From the NCBI RefSeq assembly GCF_025753855.1, contig NZ_JAOWPT010000016.1, positions 1 through 64,000 on the forward strand: a stretch of 64,000 nucleotides of DNA. Direction: 5' to 3'. Within the stretch, counting starts at the first letter, position 1; each line of letters opens with the position of its first letter. Positions 36,233 to 45,655 of the stretch are shown one piece after another. A program made the position numbers and the translations under genes. Source of the DNA: Mesorhizobium sp. ZC-5 (lineage in GTDB: Bacteria; Pseudomonadota; Alphaproteobacteria; Rhizobiales; Rhizobiaceae). The notes under the pieces were generated by a model. It was not told where the DNA came from and made no database searches. It saw nothing but the letters and a program-made list of their open reading frames with translations.

Positions 36233-38023
36233 TCATCTCATCTGCACTTTTGCCATTTCCTGCCCGTCCGGGCTCATGACATGCGTGGAGCATGCAAGGC
36301 ACGGATCGAAGGAATGGATTATCCGGAGTATTTCCAGCGGCTGGGTGGGATCTGACATCGGGGTATCCACCAACGAGGCTTCGAACGCGCCGATACCGCC
36401 TTTCGGATCGCGAGGGCTGGCGTTCCAGGTGGTCGGCACGACGCATTGGTAGTTGTCGATCTTGCCGTCCTTGATCTTGATCCAGTGGGCGAGCGCGCCG
36501 CGCGGCGCTTCGGTGAAGCCGACGCCCTTGACTTCCTTCGGCCAGGTCTGCGGTTTCCATTTGTCGACGAAAGCGGTCGCGCTGTCGCCAGCCTTGATAT
36601 TGGCGACCAGCTTGTCGAAGAAATAGCGCATCTGGCGGCCCGCCCATTCGGAGTCTAGGGCGCGCGCCGCGGTGCGGCCGAGCGTGGAGAAGAGCGCCGA
36701 CATCGGAAGACCGAGATCTTTCAGCACCTTCTCGATCGGCTCCTTGAATTCAGGCTTGCCCTGCGCATAGCCGACGACCCAGCGGGCGAGGGGGCCTACC
36801 TCCATGGCGTGTCCGCGCCAGCGCGGCGCCTTGATCCATGAATATTTGCCACCTTCGTCCAGTTCCTGGATGTTGGTCTTGGTGCCCTTGGCATTGGGGC
36901 CTAGTTCGTAATGCGGCTCGGTGACGCCATCCCAGGGGTGCAGGCCCTTGGCCTCGTGCGGATACTTGTACCAGGAATGGATGACGAATTCCTGGATTTG
37001 CTCCGGATCGGCGAGGTCGATCGGCAGAATGTCGGCAAGATTACCGTTGATGATTGCGCCGCGCGGCAGTTTCAGGCTCGCTTCCGAATAATCGTTGGCA
37101 TGTTCCGGCACATCGCCATAGGCGAGCACGTTCTTGCCCGAAAGGCCGCCGCCAAAGAGCCAGTCCCTGTAGAATGAGCCGATCGCCATGACGTCGGGCA
37201 CATAGACCTTTTCGTTGAACTCGATCAGCTGGTCTATGATCGACGACACATGGTTTAGGCGCTCGATGTTGATCGCACCGACCGCGCCGGTTCCATCGAT
37301 GTTGATGGGACAGGGCAGGCCGCCGACCAGCCAGTTCGGATGTGGATTCTTGCCGCCGAAGATCGTATGGATCTTGACGATCTCCTTCTGGAAATCCAGC
37401 GCCTCGAGATAGTGCGCGACGGCCATCAGGTTGGCTTCCGGCGGCAGCTTATAGGAGGCGTTACCCCAATAGCCGTTCTTGAATGGACCGAGTTGGCCGG
37501 ATTCAACGAATTTCTTGAGCCGGGTCTGGATGTCCTTGAAATAGCCGGGCGAGGAGAGCGCCCAGTCGGACACCGACTGGGCCAGCTGAGACGTCGCCTT
37601 CGGATCGGCCTTGAGCGCGCAGACGACGTCCACCCAGTCAAGCGCATGCAGGTGATAGAAATGCACCACGTGGTCATGCACCTGCAGCGCAAGCTGCATC
37701 AGGTTGCGGATCGAATTGGCGTTTTCCGGGATGGTGATGCCAAGGGCATTCTCGACCGCGCGCACGGAGGTCAGCGCATGCGCGCCCGTGCAGACGCCGC
37801 AGATCCGCTCGGTGAAGGCCCAGGCGTCGCGCGGATCGCGGTTCTTGAGGATGACTTCGATGCCGCGCCACATCGTGCCAGTGGACACAGCGTTGCGGAT
37901 GACGTTGTTGGCGTCGACATTGACCTCGACCCGCATATGGCCTTCGATACGGGTGACCGGATCGACCACGATGCGTTTGCCGGAATTGTCGAGCGTGAAG
38001 CCGTTGGGCGTTTGGATTGACAT
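36233..38023 (-). CDS. hupL: HupL, large subunit of uptake [NiFe] hydrogenase
   Basis: A 596-residue catalytic subunit. The two nickel-iron motifs are complete: [10 protein letters not shown] (about residue 72) and DPCLACSTH (about 576). A 15-residue tail after the final His is removed by HupD. The protein oxidises H2 on the periplasmic side. It follows hupS by 21 bases and overlaps nothing. Confidence 0.98.
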   Translation of the reverse strand: MSIQTPNGFTLDNSGKRIVVDPVTRIEGHMRVEVNVDANNVIRNAVSTGTMWRGIEVILKNRDPRDAWAFTERICGVCTGAHALTSVRAVENALGITIPENANSIRNLMQLALQVHDHVVHFYHLHALDWVDVVCALKADPKATSQLAQSVSDWALSSPGYFKDIQTRLKKFVESGQLGPFKNGYWGNASYKLPPEANLMAVAHYLEALDFQKEIVKIHTIFGGKNPHPNWLVGGLPCPINIDGTGAVGAINIERLNHVSSIIDQLIEFNEKVYVPDVMAIGSFYRDWLFGGGLSGKNVLAYGDVPEHANDYSEASLKLPRGAIINGNLADILPIDLADPEQIQEFVIHSWYKYPHEAKGLHPWDGVTEPHYELGPNAKGTKTNIQELDEGGKYSWIKAPRWRGHAMEVGPLARWVVGYAQGKPEFKEPIEKVLKDLGLPMSALFSTLGRTAARALDSEWAGRQMRYFFDKLVANIKAGDSATAFVDKWKPQTWPKEVKGVGFTEAPRGALAHWIKIKDGKIDNYQCVVPTTWNASPRDPKGGIGAFEASLVDTPMSDPTQPLEILRIIHSFDPCLACSTHVMSPDGQEMAKVQMR

Positions 38024-38044
38024 AAGTGTTCCCTGCCCAGAGTT

Positions 38045-39127
38045 TTAAACGTCGGTTTTTTCGCGCTTGGTGGTGACGCGCTTGACGGCGGTGATCGCGG
38101 CGTGGGCCGCGATCGCTCCGCCGATGACGCCGGCTACCGTCATGCCGATCCGGTCGGCATTGGCCTCGATGCCGAACTGGTTGATCGTGGCCAGGCGGTC
38201 ATAGAAGCTGCCCTTGTCCCAGAACCCATCCTCGGAGCAGCCGATGCAGCCGTGACCGGACTGGATCGGGAAGGAGACGCCGCCGTTCCACCGCACCGTC
38301 GAGCAGGCATTGTAGGTGGTCGGGCCCCTGCAACCCATCTTGTAGAGACAGTAGCCGTTGCGTGCTCCCTCGTCGTCCCATTCCTCGACGAACTGGCCGG
38401 CGTCGAAATGCGGCCGGCGGTAGCATTTGTCGTGGATGCGCTGCGAATAGAACATCTTCGGCCGGCCCTGCCGATCGAGCTCGGGCAATCGGCCGAAGGT
38501 GGTGATGAAGGTGACGACGCCGGTCATCACTTCGGCGATCGGCGGACAGCCCGGGACCTTGATGATCGGCTTGTCGCGGATCACCTTGTCGATCGGCGTT
38601 GCCTGGGTCGGGTTGGGCTTTGCGGCCTGGACGCAGCCCCAGGAGGCGCAGGCGCCCCAGGCGATGATCGCCATGGCGTCTTCGGCCACATATTTGAGTT
38701 TCTCGACGAAGGGTCGGCCGCCGTCGATGCAGAACATGCCGTCCTCATTGAGCGGCGGATTGCCCTCGACGGCGAGGATGTACTTGCCCTTGTATTTCTG
38801 CTTGGTCTCTTCGAGGATGGCCTCTGCCTGATGGCCGGCTGCGACCATGATCGTGTCGTCATAATCGAGCGAGATCATCGAAAGGACCACGTCCTTGACC
38901 AGCGGATGGGCCGAGCGGATGAAGCTCTCCGAGCAGCAGGTGCATTCGAGGCCGTGCATCCAGATGACAGGAACCCGTTCCTTGGTTTCGAGTGCCTCGG
39001 CCATCGCCGTTTTCGCGTCCGGGCCAAAACCCAGGCTCGCCGCCGTCAGGCTACAGAATTTGATGAAGCTGCGTCGGGTAATCCCCTGACGGCGAATGAC
39101 ATCATAAAAGGTTTCTGTTTTGCGCAT
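38045..39127 (-). CDS. hupS: HupS, small subunit of uptake [NiFe] hydrogenase
   Basis: A 360-residue iron-sulfur subunit. The N-terminus has a Tat signal (RRSFIKF followed by a hydrophobic stretch to about residue 43). Cysteines of the three clusters are visible in [23 protein letters not shown]-following [10 protein letters not shown] and [10 protein letters not shown]-terminal hydrophobic helix (about residues 320-340) anchors it in the membrane. ATG 39127 has AGAGGAG four bases upstream. It is the first gene of the cluster. Confidence 0.98.
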   Translation of the reverse strand: MRKTETFYDVIRRQGITRRSFIKFCSLTAASLGFGPDAKTAMAEALETKERVPVIWMHGLECTCCSESFIRSAHPLVKDVVLSMISLDYDDTIMVAAGHQAEAILEETKQKYKGKYILAVEGNPPLNEDGMFCIDGGRPFVEKLKYVAEDAMAIIAWGACASWGCVQAAKPNPTQATPIDKVIRDKPIIKVPGCPPIAEVMTGVVTFITTFGRLPELDRQGRPKMFYSQRIHDKCYRRPHFDAGQFVEEWDDEGARNGYCLYKMGCRGPTTYNACSTVRWNGGVSFPIQSGHGCIGCSEDGFWDKGSFYDRLATINQFGIEANADRIGMTVAGVIGGAIAAHAAITAVKRVTTKREKTDV

Positions 39128-39201
39128 CGTGCTCCTCTAGCGCTCCGTCCCCAGTCAACTCACCCGGATGAGATACCTAGGCAGGCATGATAGGGAGAGG
39201 T

Positions 39202-39218
39202 CGCAAGAAGCGGGCCAG
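39202..39218 (-). promoter_or_regulatory. Sigma-54 (RpoN) promoter of the hup operon
   Basis: On the minus strand TGGCCCGCTTCTTGC matches the RpoN consensus at the invariant GG and GC with correct ten-base spacing and a full TTGC. The predicted start is near 39191, 64 bases before hupS. A TGC-N10-ACA at 39333-39348, one base off a NifA site, lies about 145 bases upstream. In Rhizobium leguminosarum hupS is driven by NifA and sigma-54, so this is the expected control. Confidence 0.7.
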
Positions 39219-39343
39219 TTTGAAAGCCGGTGCCGAACTCCAAACTCAAGCTCGTTAAGCGCCAAATGTACGGCCGAGGAAAACTCGACCTACTCCAGGC
39301 GCGCGTCATCGGCGCTGCGTAGGAGCCAATTTTGCACGCCGAT

Positions 39344-39688
39344 TCACAGCTCCAAACACGAAACGCGGTCCGAAGGCAACAAACTCAGAAATTTGGACAA
39401 AAGACTGCCAGCCTGGAGGTCTTTTTTCGAGATCGGCAACGGACGCTTGGTGGATGTCCCTGAAGTCGTTAGCGACACGATGTTGCTTCCGCCCTTTAGG
39501 GTATTAACATAGTTTAGAAATGATTGCGATATAGGCGCCGTCGCGGTGATAAGTATGTCGTCGTCCCTAGCAAGCCATATCATTCTTTTTGCTTCCGCTG
39601 CATTATTCTGCAAATACTTGTCAGACAACGAGGGAACTGCTGTGGCCATGGCGTGGGAGCCAACATTTCCTAGTACTAACGCGGTCAT
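39344..39688 (-). pseudogene. Truncated pre-ATP-grasp domain (peptide-ligase-like)
   Basis: A 114-residue frame starting at ATG 39688, 11 bases after the racemase gene. The region AAEAKRMIWLARDDDILITA followed by FLNYVNTLKG resembles the N-terminal pre-ATP-grasp domain of PGM1-type amino-acid or peptide ligases. The ATP-grasp catalytic part that should follow is absent, so the gene is cut off. Recognition is from general family resemblance and moderate. Base composition is AT-richer than the surroundings. Confidence 0.5.
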
Positions 39689-39698
39689 CTTTTCTACA

Positions 39699-40481
39699 TT
39701 ATGATCGGCTGGCCAACGTGTCCGGAAGTGATTGGCTTTCTGCTACCCACCAGTCAATGCAGGCGTCAGCAAGGATATCAATCGGGTCGACAATATCATT
39801 GTCGTATGCGAGGTCACCGCAGATCGCTGATAGTTCACTGCAACCAAGAATAATTTTGTCAGGTTCGAAAGATCGCACGGCTTGAACAAGCCTCGTTAGA
39901 TTGTCCTGTGCATTTGCCATGTTGCCTGACTTGACGTCAGATATGATCTTGATGGTGTCTTTCTGAAGTTTCGGGTTGCTGCGATAAAATTCTTTGCCGA
40001 AGTCGCTCTCAGTTTGTCCGGCGTAAAGCCCGTTGTGCATTGACGCGCTCGTTCCGATGGAAATTGAGCGAAGGTTGCGTGCTTCGCTGCCACGCGAGTC
40101 CTCTATGGCTTGTCTTGTTATCTCTACCATATCAATCAATTTTACTGACAGCGCTTTTTTAATCTCTGTGGCCCAGAGATGTGCAGTATTGCAGGGGATA
40201 GCGATTGCTCCGCATCCAACTTTCTCTAGCCAATACGCGCGTTCCAAAATTTGCCGCAAGGGGGCGTCGCTGCCGACTAAAATTGCCTGCGAACGATCAG
40301 GGATATTGGGAACCGATAGACAAATAAACGGGATGTGATCCTGGTCTCTTTCAACGCGGCTTTTGCGAGCCAGAATCTCCAAGAATTTAGCAGTCGCAAA
40401 GCTTCCCATTCCGCCGACCACTCCAAGTGGTTTTCGTTGACCAAGTAGTCCGGGAGATGGGGGCGGGATGGCGTCGATCAT
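39699..40481 (-). CDS. Aspartate/glutamate racemase family protein
   Basis: A 260-residue protein from ATG 40481, preferred over the upstream GTG at 40514 because AGGA lies eight bases before it. The two catalytic cysteines of cofactor-independent Asp/Glu racemases are present in AIPCNTAHLW and ILGCSEL, and GVVGGMGSFAT is the usual N-terminal loop. It would make a D-amino acid in the cytoplasm. Coupled to an ATP-grasp-type remnant it suggests a lost small-peptide or amino-acid conjugate pathway. The DNA is AT-rich relative to neighbours, which points to transfer. Confidence 0.88.
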   Translation of the reverse strand: MIDAIPPPSPGLLGQRKPLGVVGGMGSFATAKFLEILARKSRVERDQDHIPFICLSVPNIPDRSQAILVGSDAPLRQILERAYWLEKVGCGAIAIPCNTAHLWATEIKKALSVKLIDMVEITRQAIEDSRGSEARNLRSISIGTSASMHNGLYAGQTESDFGKEFYRSNPKLQKDTIKIISDVKSGNMANAQDNLTRLVQAVRSFEPDKIILGCSELSAICGDLAYDNDIVDPIDILADACIDWWVAESQSLPDTLASRS

Positions 40482-41281
40482 CAAGAAATTCCTATTGTTG
40501 AGGTTTTGCGCCACCGATCGTCTGTGAGGCGGGGCATCCGCGGTCGCGTGTTCTCAAAGCGAAATGTTCTCTACCTGCTCCGCCGCCGTCTGCGGGATGC
40601 CCGGCATCGGTTTAGCTATAACGACGCGGATCCGACTTGTTGACGCACGACGAGCGCATCAAAAATCGTACCACCTTCGCAAAAATAGCCCTGGGTAAGT
40701 TTTGATATTAAGATCAGATAGTTAAGCCAGAGCGCGGACGAAATTGGGCCAAACGCCACTATGCCACTATGTAGCAGGCGCGACAAACCCGACAGGGCAT
40801 GTGGAGACAGCGCCAATGCCGGAATTTTTGCCTAGGACTCGGCAATTGAACCGGCCCGCAACGTGGCTTGCAGGAATGCTTCGATGTGCGCGCCTAAAAG
40901 GTGTACCTGGTGCCGTAGGGCATCTCCTTGCCACTCTGCCGGATCAACGCTCCCAGAAGCGCCGTTTTTGAATCTTCCCCAGTTCGCGTATTGGAAAGGA
41001 TATCGCATCGCTATTCTCGCGAATTGGATGGCTTTCCATTCTGGCATTCCGGGCGCGAGTAAATGTCGCGTGGCATTGTATGATTTTGTCGGACATCGAC
41101 ATGGCTGGTTCGCCCCGGGCCATGTTCTGAAACGATTTTTCTTTGGTACGCAATTTGCTCGTCGTCAGGAGAATGTCGAAAAGTCACGAAAACACATCCT
41201 GCCGGGAACTCGGTCCTACTCGTCGAAACGGTCGACACAGCCAAGCGCGAATGTTCGCAGGGCTCCAATGTCATTTTGGTT
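40482..41281. other. Intergenic stretch without a supported gene
   Basis: Short frames occur on both strands but none has a recognisable product. It separates the racemase gene from a truncated nucleotidyltransferase gene whose 3' part is missing, so the right part probably contains the breakpoint that removed it. Confidence 0.35.
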
Positions 41282-41491
41282 TCAGGTGCCCTGCTCGACA
41301 AAGGCCCAGAAGCGCTCCGCGAAGGCAGCGTCCAGCGCCTCGACGATTAGAACGATGTCAAGATCCTTGGTGGCACGGAAGTCTAGGCCGACCTCGTTCA
41401 TGATAAGCTCGCAGGCGGCACCACCGATCAGCACATATTGATGTTCTTGGCCCGCGAAATGCGCGCGGAAGCGGTCTACCCCGGTCACCAT
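41282..41491 (-). pseudogene. Truncated nucleotidyltransferase (AbiEii-like toxin family)
   Basis: A 69-residue frame starting with ATG 41491, overlapping the previous gene's stop region. It contains YVLIGGAACELIMNEVGL and TKDLDIVLI, the GG...D-x-D core of the AbiEii/DUF1814-type nucleotidyltransferase fold. Family members are usually 200 residues or more, so the 3' part is lost and the toxin is probably inactive. Confidence 0.6.
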
Positions 41492-42471
41492 TCAAACGTC
41501 TCCAATAATTGTTCCGCCGCTTGCGCAACACGTTCGTCCGGGCTCCCCCGAACACTGAGATACAGGGACAGCCGATCTATGACATTGTCCCGCGCGAGGA
41601 TCTGCGGGTCGTAGGTCCAGGTCTGAATTTCTATTCGGTCGTCATCGAACGCCGCGGCTGGGCTGAGTGCGAGCCTCTCCTTGAGGCGCATCCAATGCAT
41701 CGACAGAATGGCGCGCGTCTCGACCCGAGGGGCCGGCAGCATGGTGTAGTGGGCAAGCGCGCTCTCGCCGGCGAGCGGTGCGATATGGTTTTCTATCCGG
41801 CCGCTAACAAGGCGAACCTTGCGCACTGGGGACTGCAATCGCTCTTGGATTGCCTCCCATAGTTCGTGACCACCTAGGAGCATGTGAAGACGCCGTTGTC
41901 GGCCGACATGGCGAGCCTTTGCAAGTTGGAGTGCCTCAAGCTCATCTAGTGTTCGGCTTATGCTCATGATCGACACATGCAGTCGCTCGGCAAGGTCGGT
42001 GAGGTGTTCATCCTCAAGGGCGACACCCTGCAGGACCGCGAGGAGCACCAATTGCGTGGTAGGGCTGATCTGGTCAGAGGGAGGGATCGCGGCCGTCGGC
42101 GCGCGCTCGCGCAGGTCTAGCAAGGCTTCCGGGACATAAAGCTGCGCACCCGGCGCGATGAAGCCGATCTGCCGCTCCACCATCTGGCGTCGGATGGCGT
42201 TCGGCACATGGTCAAGTAGCAGCAGAATGAGATCGACGCCAAGTTGGCGGCGGACCAGATCGCGGTGCTTGAGATAATCCGTAGTAGGGCCTTGCCGGGG
42301 TTCGCGAATAGCCATGAGAATCAAAGTTCGACCGTCCAGCAACCCTTCCCACAACATGTAGCGGTCAAGCACGAAGTGCGGGACGTTTGCTGGCACTATA
42401 GGCGTGAGTTCGAGCCGCCGCCCGAAGGCGTGCTGGACATACACTTCTGCCGCCTGAGCGAGCGCTTTCAA
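41485..42471 (-). CDS. Winged-helix protein paired with a nucleotidyltransferase (antitoxin-like)
   Basis: A 328-residue frame whose first possible start is TTG 42471; a stop lies 11 codons upstream, so the 5' end may be damaged. Residues ~140-200 look like a MarR-type winged helix (LTDLAERLHVSIMSISRTLD followed by ELEALQLA). The gene overlaps the nucleotidyltransferase fragment in the same direction. A DNA-binding partner plus nucleotidyltransferase is the layout of AbiE-like systems. I cannot name the family more precisely. Confidence 0.6.
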   Translation of the reverse strand: MKALAQAAEVYVQHAFGRRLELTPIVPANVPHFVLDRYMLWEGLLDGRTLILMAIREPRQGPTTDYLKHRDLVRRQLGVDLILLLLDHVPNAIRRQMVERQIGFIAPGAQLYVPEALLDLRERAPTAAIPPSDQISPTTQLVLLAVLQGVALEDEHLTDLAERLHVSIMSISRTLDELEALQLAKARHVGRQRRLHMLLGGHELWEAIQERLQSPVRKVRLVSGRIENHIAPLAGESALAHYTMLPAPRVETRAILSMHWMRLKERLALSPAAAFDDDRIEIQTWTYDPQILARDNVIDRLSLYLSVRGSPDERVAQAAEQLLETFEW

Positions 42472-42766
42472 CCGTGCTGCAGGGATTGTTTCGGTGGCTC
42501 TCTACGTCCGTGCCTGTCCAGATCGCCTTTGCCCGTCAGCGAAAAGCCCCCGCCAGGCGGTTGCTGAACCGTCTATCCTGAGCCGATGTCGCCAGAAGCG
42601 GTGCGAAAGCGATTGGTTTTTTATGTGCGGATGGCTCGTAGAACCCTGAGTTCCGCTCTCCTTTCTCGGCAACCGCAAGCTGCCAGTCAGCTTTTCGGCC
42701 ACTCCAGCCATTCGCCATGTTGTCACTCATAACGTCTGCAATTGGCGCGATCCACATCCCGCTTGT

Positions 42767-43420
42767 TTGCCTGAGGCCCTGATCCGTGGCGAACGGAATG
42801 GCGACTTCCAAAGCGAGTTTCTTACATATTGGCAGCATGCAGGACGCCGACGGGTCCGGACCATCCGGTCGCTTATCGAACCCGCGCCGCCATCGCGGAT
42901 TGTCAGAATCTGGGAGAGCGCAAGAAGAACCATCATCGCCGACGATTACAAGAGGTTGCGCGATTGGCTTCGCAATTTCGCTCCGGCAAACCCCGCAGCC
43001 GAGCACCGCTTTAATAGCGGCTTGCTGGTCTGAACGGATGTCGTCCCGCTGCCAACCGAATACACCTCGTCGGCGAAGGATGGTTACGACATGGCTGCCC
43101 GCGCAGGCGTCGCTCACTGTCTCGACGAACTTGCCCGAGAGACACGTCAGCGGCAGATCGTGGTGCTGGGCGCAAGTACCGAGAACGGACCAGCGCTCGT
43201 AACCACAGTCGTCAATCGACCGAAGATCGTTCGTGGGTCGGATCCGTTGATCGCCGGGTTTCGCCCCTCGCGCGGGCTCGACAACATACTACACGCCCGA
43301 CTGTCCGGAAGAAATGCCGCCGACCGCACTTCGGTCGAACGCGCCGATCCGACATGGTCCATGGGCGCGACCACGATCCGCGGATTCCCACGTTGCGCGG
43401 GGCGACCGTTGCCATTCCGC
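42767..43420 (+). pseudogene. Remnant of an E2/ThiF-type (ubiquitin-like activating) protein
   Basis: In one frame: FLTYWQHAGRRRVRTIRSL, AEHRFNSGLLV, then an in-frame TGA at about 43031, then the frame continues (LDELARETRQRQIVVLGAST, PALVTTVVNRPK). In another frame HGRDHDPRIPTLRGATVAI follows, the usual entry into a ThiF Rossmann fold, but the GxGxxG loop is missing. It looks like a prokaryotic E2-ThiF protein broken by a stop, a frameshift and the adjoining recombinase fragment. Identification is tentative. Confidence 0.4.
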
Positions 43421-43427
43421 CGATCTC

Positions 43428-43785
43428 AAGGCTGTCTGGTCGGCGCCGACGACCGACGCGAGGCTCAAGAAGCGCATCGTGCGCACCGTCATCCACGAGG
43501 TGGTCGCCGATATCGATGAAGAAGCCTCAGAGATCGTTCTCTTGATCCATTGGATTGGCGGCGTCCACACCGAACCGTGCCTGCCGAGGAGGCGGCGCGG
43601 ACAGCGCAACAGCACTTCGGCCGACATCTTGGCCGCCGTCCGGCAACTGGTTCTCATCGCCAATGATGACCTTATTGCCGGCATCCTCAACCGGAACGGC
43701 CTGGTGACCGGCCACGGCAATCGCTGGACACGGGAGCGGGTCACGGCGCTCAGCGCCGCGGGACCTGTCACTTGGAACAGTCGCT
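43428..43785 (+). pseudogene. C-terminal remnant of a large serine recombinase
   Basis: The frame reads LKAVWSAPTTDARLKKRIVR, EVVADIDEEASEIVLLIHWI, RGQRNSTSADILAAVRQL and NRNGLVTGHGNRWTRERV. These blocks are typical of the C-terminal part of recombinase-family proteins of rhizobial mobile elements. The catalytic resolvase domain is absent. It abuts the E2/ThiF remnant, suggesting a deletion between the two. Confidence 0.75.
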
Positions 43786-44029
43786 TGAGGGCGGCAAGGT
43801 CGAGCCCCTCGTACTTGAGCGCGAAGGTCAGATGGCCTTCGAGGGTTGGATGTGGGGCATGGCGGGGCGTTATGATCCGCCAAGCGTTCCGCGATGGCGA
43901 ACGACTGGAGGCTCAGCGGTGCAAATACAGGAGATCGGCGGTCTCACATGAGCGCGCGCCGCCGCAAGGTGGCGGCTCTATCCACCTTGGGGCCTCGGAA
44001 GATTTCGGGGAGCCGATTCGAGCGAGGGA

Positions 44030-45382
44030 TCAGACTTCCTCGTAGTCGCCGCGATCGACGCGGATATAGCCGCCGGCGCCCAGCGCCTCGGGCGTCATGA
44101 CCTCGGGGGCGTCGACTTCAGGTAGGGTCTGGAAAGCACTCGCCCAGTCGTTCTCGAATATCTTGGTAAAATATGCGGCGATGCCCGGATGGGTCAGCCA
44201 GACACCTGCTTCGCGGTTTCTGGAGACTGCGGCGTCTGACCAGTTCTGCGAGCTGATGAGAATACTGTCGCCGTCGACGATCACCATCTTGTTGTGGCAG
44301 TGCACGAACTCGTCGGTGTTGATGTAGCGGATGTTTTCGGCGATGTTCAGACCGTAGTTGGCGGCGAGGTTTTCGAGGTTCTTCTTCTCCTTCGCGACGT
44401 CGCTCTTGCTAAACAGCTTCCCGAGCACGATTCGGACGTCGAGTTCGGGCGCCGCGTTGCGCGCCTCGGCGATTGCGGCAAGCAGCCTGGCGACCAGCGG
44501 CTGGGAGGATCTGATATACTGCTGTTCGATGAGGACGGATTTGCGGGCCTTCGCAATCAGACCGGGCACGACGTCCATGTAGTTGTCGGGACTCAGCACC
44601 GGTTGGATTGTGAGCGGCGCGTCGAGGTCGAAGGTTTCGCTTGTAAAGAGCTGCTCGGGTTTGCGTGCCGGCGCGCGCTCGACCAGGAAAAACTCGTCCT
44701 CGACCGGACGGCGCAGCATCTCAGGTACGGCATCGACAAGGGCCATGTCGGCTTCCAGAATGCCGGCAAAGAAACCGCTAAGCTCTCTCGATCTGATGGC
44801 AAGGCCCGTATCGCGGTTTCCCGGACGGAAGACCCCGCCGGAGGCACCATCCTCGACGTTCATCGGAATGCTGTTGACGCTGTAGTTTCCGCTTTGGACC
44901 AGGACCCATTCGTTGTCGATTACGATCACCTTCTCGTGCGAGGAACTGAACACATGGACGGTGGGATTGGCACAGGAGGGGGCCGAGACGCCGCGCGCGC
45001 CCATCTGCACCAGGCGGTCGAAAATGTCGCTCTCGGTCCTACTGTCGATGTCGAGCATCAGCGAGACCTTCACCTTGCGGGCCATCGCGGCAAGAAGCAG
45101 GTCCTCCATGTAGGATGCCGTAAAATCGTAGATGCCGACGAGGATCGATTCCTTCGCGGCGTCGATCAGTCGCTTCGTCACCGCGAAGGTCGAGTCCGGC
45201 GAGGCGTAGGCGATGATTTGCTCGCTGAGGTCGAAGGCTGGAACATCGCGCGCCTGGTAACCCTCGAGGTGACAGCTGCGGCCGACCATTTCGGGGACCG
45301 CGATCGCGATGGTCGGTTGAGTGCCGACGGCCTGTGCGGTGGCGAGCGTCGGGATGCGGGTCTTCAGAACATAGGTCGGCAT
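44030..45382 (-). CDS. Phospholipase D-like protein
   Basis: A 450-residue protein with two HKD motifs: HEKVIVIDNEWVLVQSGN (about residue 150) and HNKMVIVDGDSILISSQNW (about 357). No signal peptide is visible, so it probably acts in the cytoplasm as a phosphodiesterase or nuclease-like enzyme. ATG 45382 has AGGGGA upstream. It is the third gene of a minus-strand operon with a small protein and a trypsin-like protease, separated by short gaps. The substrate is unknown. Confidence 0.85.
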   Translation of the reverse strand: MPTYVLKTRIPTLATAQAVGTQPTIAIAVPEMVGRSCHLEGYQARDVPAFDLSEQIIAYASPDSTFAVTKRLIDAAKESILVGIYDFTASYMEDLLLAAMARKVKVSLMLDIDSRTESDIFDRLVQMGARGVSAPSCANPTVHVFSSSHEKVIVIDNEWVLVQSGNYSVNSIPMNVEDGASGGVFRPGNRDTGLAIRSRELSGFFAGILEADMALVDAVPEMLRRPVEDEFFLVERAPARKPEQLFTSETFDLDAPLTIQPVLSPDNYMDVVPGLIAKARKSVLIEQQYIRSSQPLVARLLAAIAEARNAAPELDVRIVLGKLFSKSDVAKEKKNLENLAANYGLNIAENIRYINTDEFVHCHNKMVIVDGDSILISSQNWSDAAVSRNREAGVWLTHPGIAAYFTKIFENDWASAFQTLPEVDAPEVMTPEALGAGGYIRVDRGDYEEV

Positions 45383-45399
45383 GAATTCCCCTTTTGCGG

Positions 45400-45645
45400 C
45401 TATTGCGGTTCGAACGGTTCGGCCTTCTGGACGACGAGCGGCACGTCGACGTCGTTTCCCTGGTGATTGATCGTCAGCGATTCAGGCAGCTTCACCGCCG
45501 CGCCGGGCTGCGTGTAGGCGACCACCACCCAACCCGACCGGCCGTATGGCTCGCCTTTTTCGACTCCGACCGCATGCGCGCCGATTTTTGCAAGACCATC
45601 GGCGTGCCTTTGTCGTGCGCTGTTGGCCTCGTCGAGCGTCGCCAC
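45400..45645 (-). CDS. Small protein between protease and PLD genes
   Basis: An 81-residue protein from GTG 45645 with GGAGG four bases upstream. It contains YGRSGWVVVAYTQPGAAVKL and ends EPFEPQ; a short beta-rich domain is likely. No family is recognised. It starts 10 bases after the protease stop and ends 17 bases before the PLD gene, so it is a fixed part of the operon, perhaps an adaptor or protease substrate. Confidence 0.65.
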   Translation of the reverse strand: MATLDEANSARQRHADGLAKIGAHAVGVEKGEPYGRSGWVVVAYTQPGAAVKLPESLTINHQGNDVDVPLVVQKAEPFEPQ

Positions 45646-45655
45646 GATGCCTCCG

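Noticed and set aside
39266-39282. TGT-N10-AAA upstream of hupS as a NifA site
   Set aside because: The right half is AAA instead of ACA. The TGC-N10-ACA further upstream is the better of two imperfect candidates.
44294-45466. Plus-strand frame of 390 codons opposite the PLD-like gene
   Set aside because: The minus strand carries two intact HKD motifs; the plus frame has no recognisable feature.
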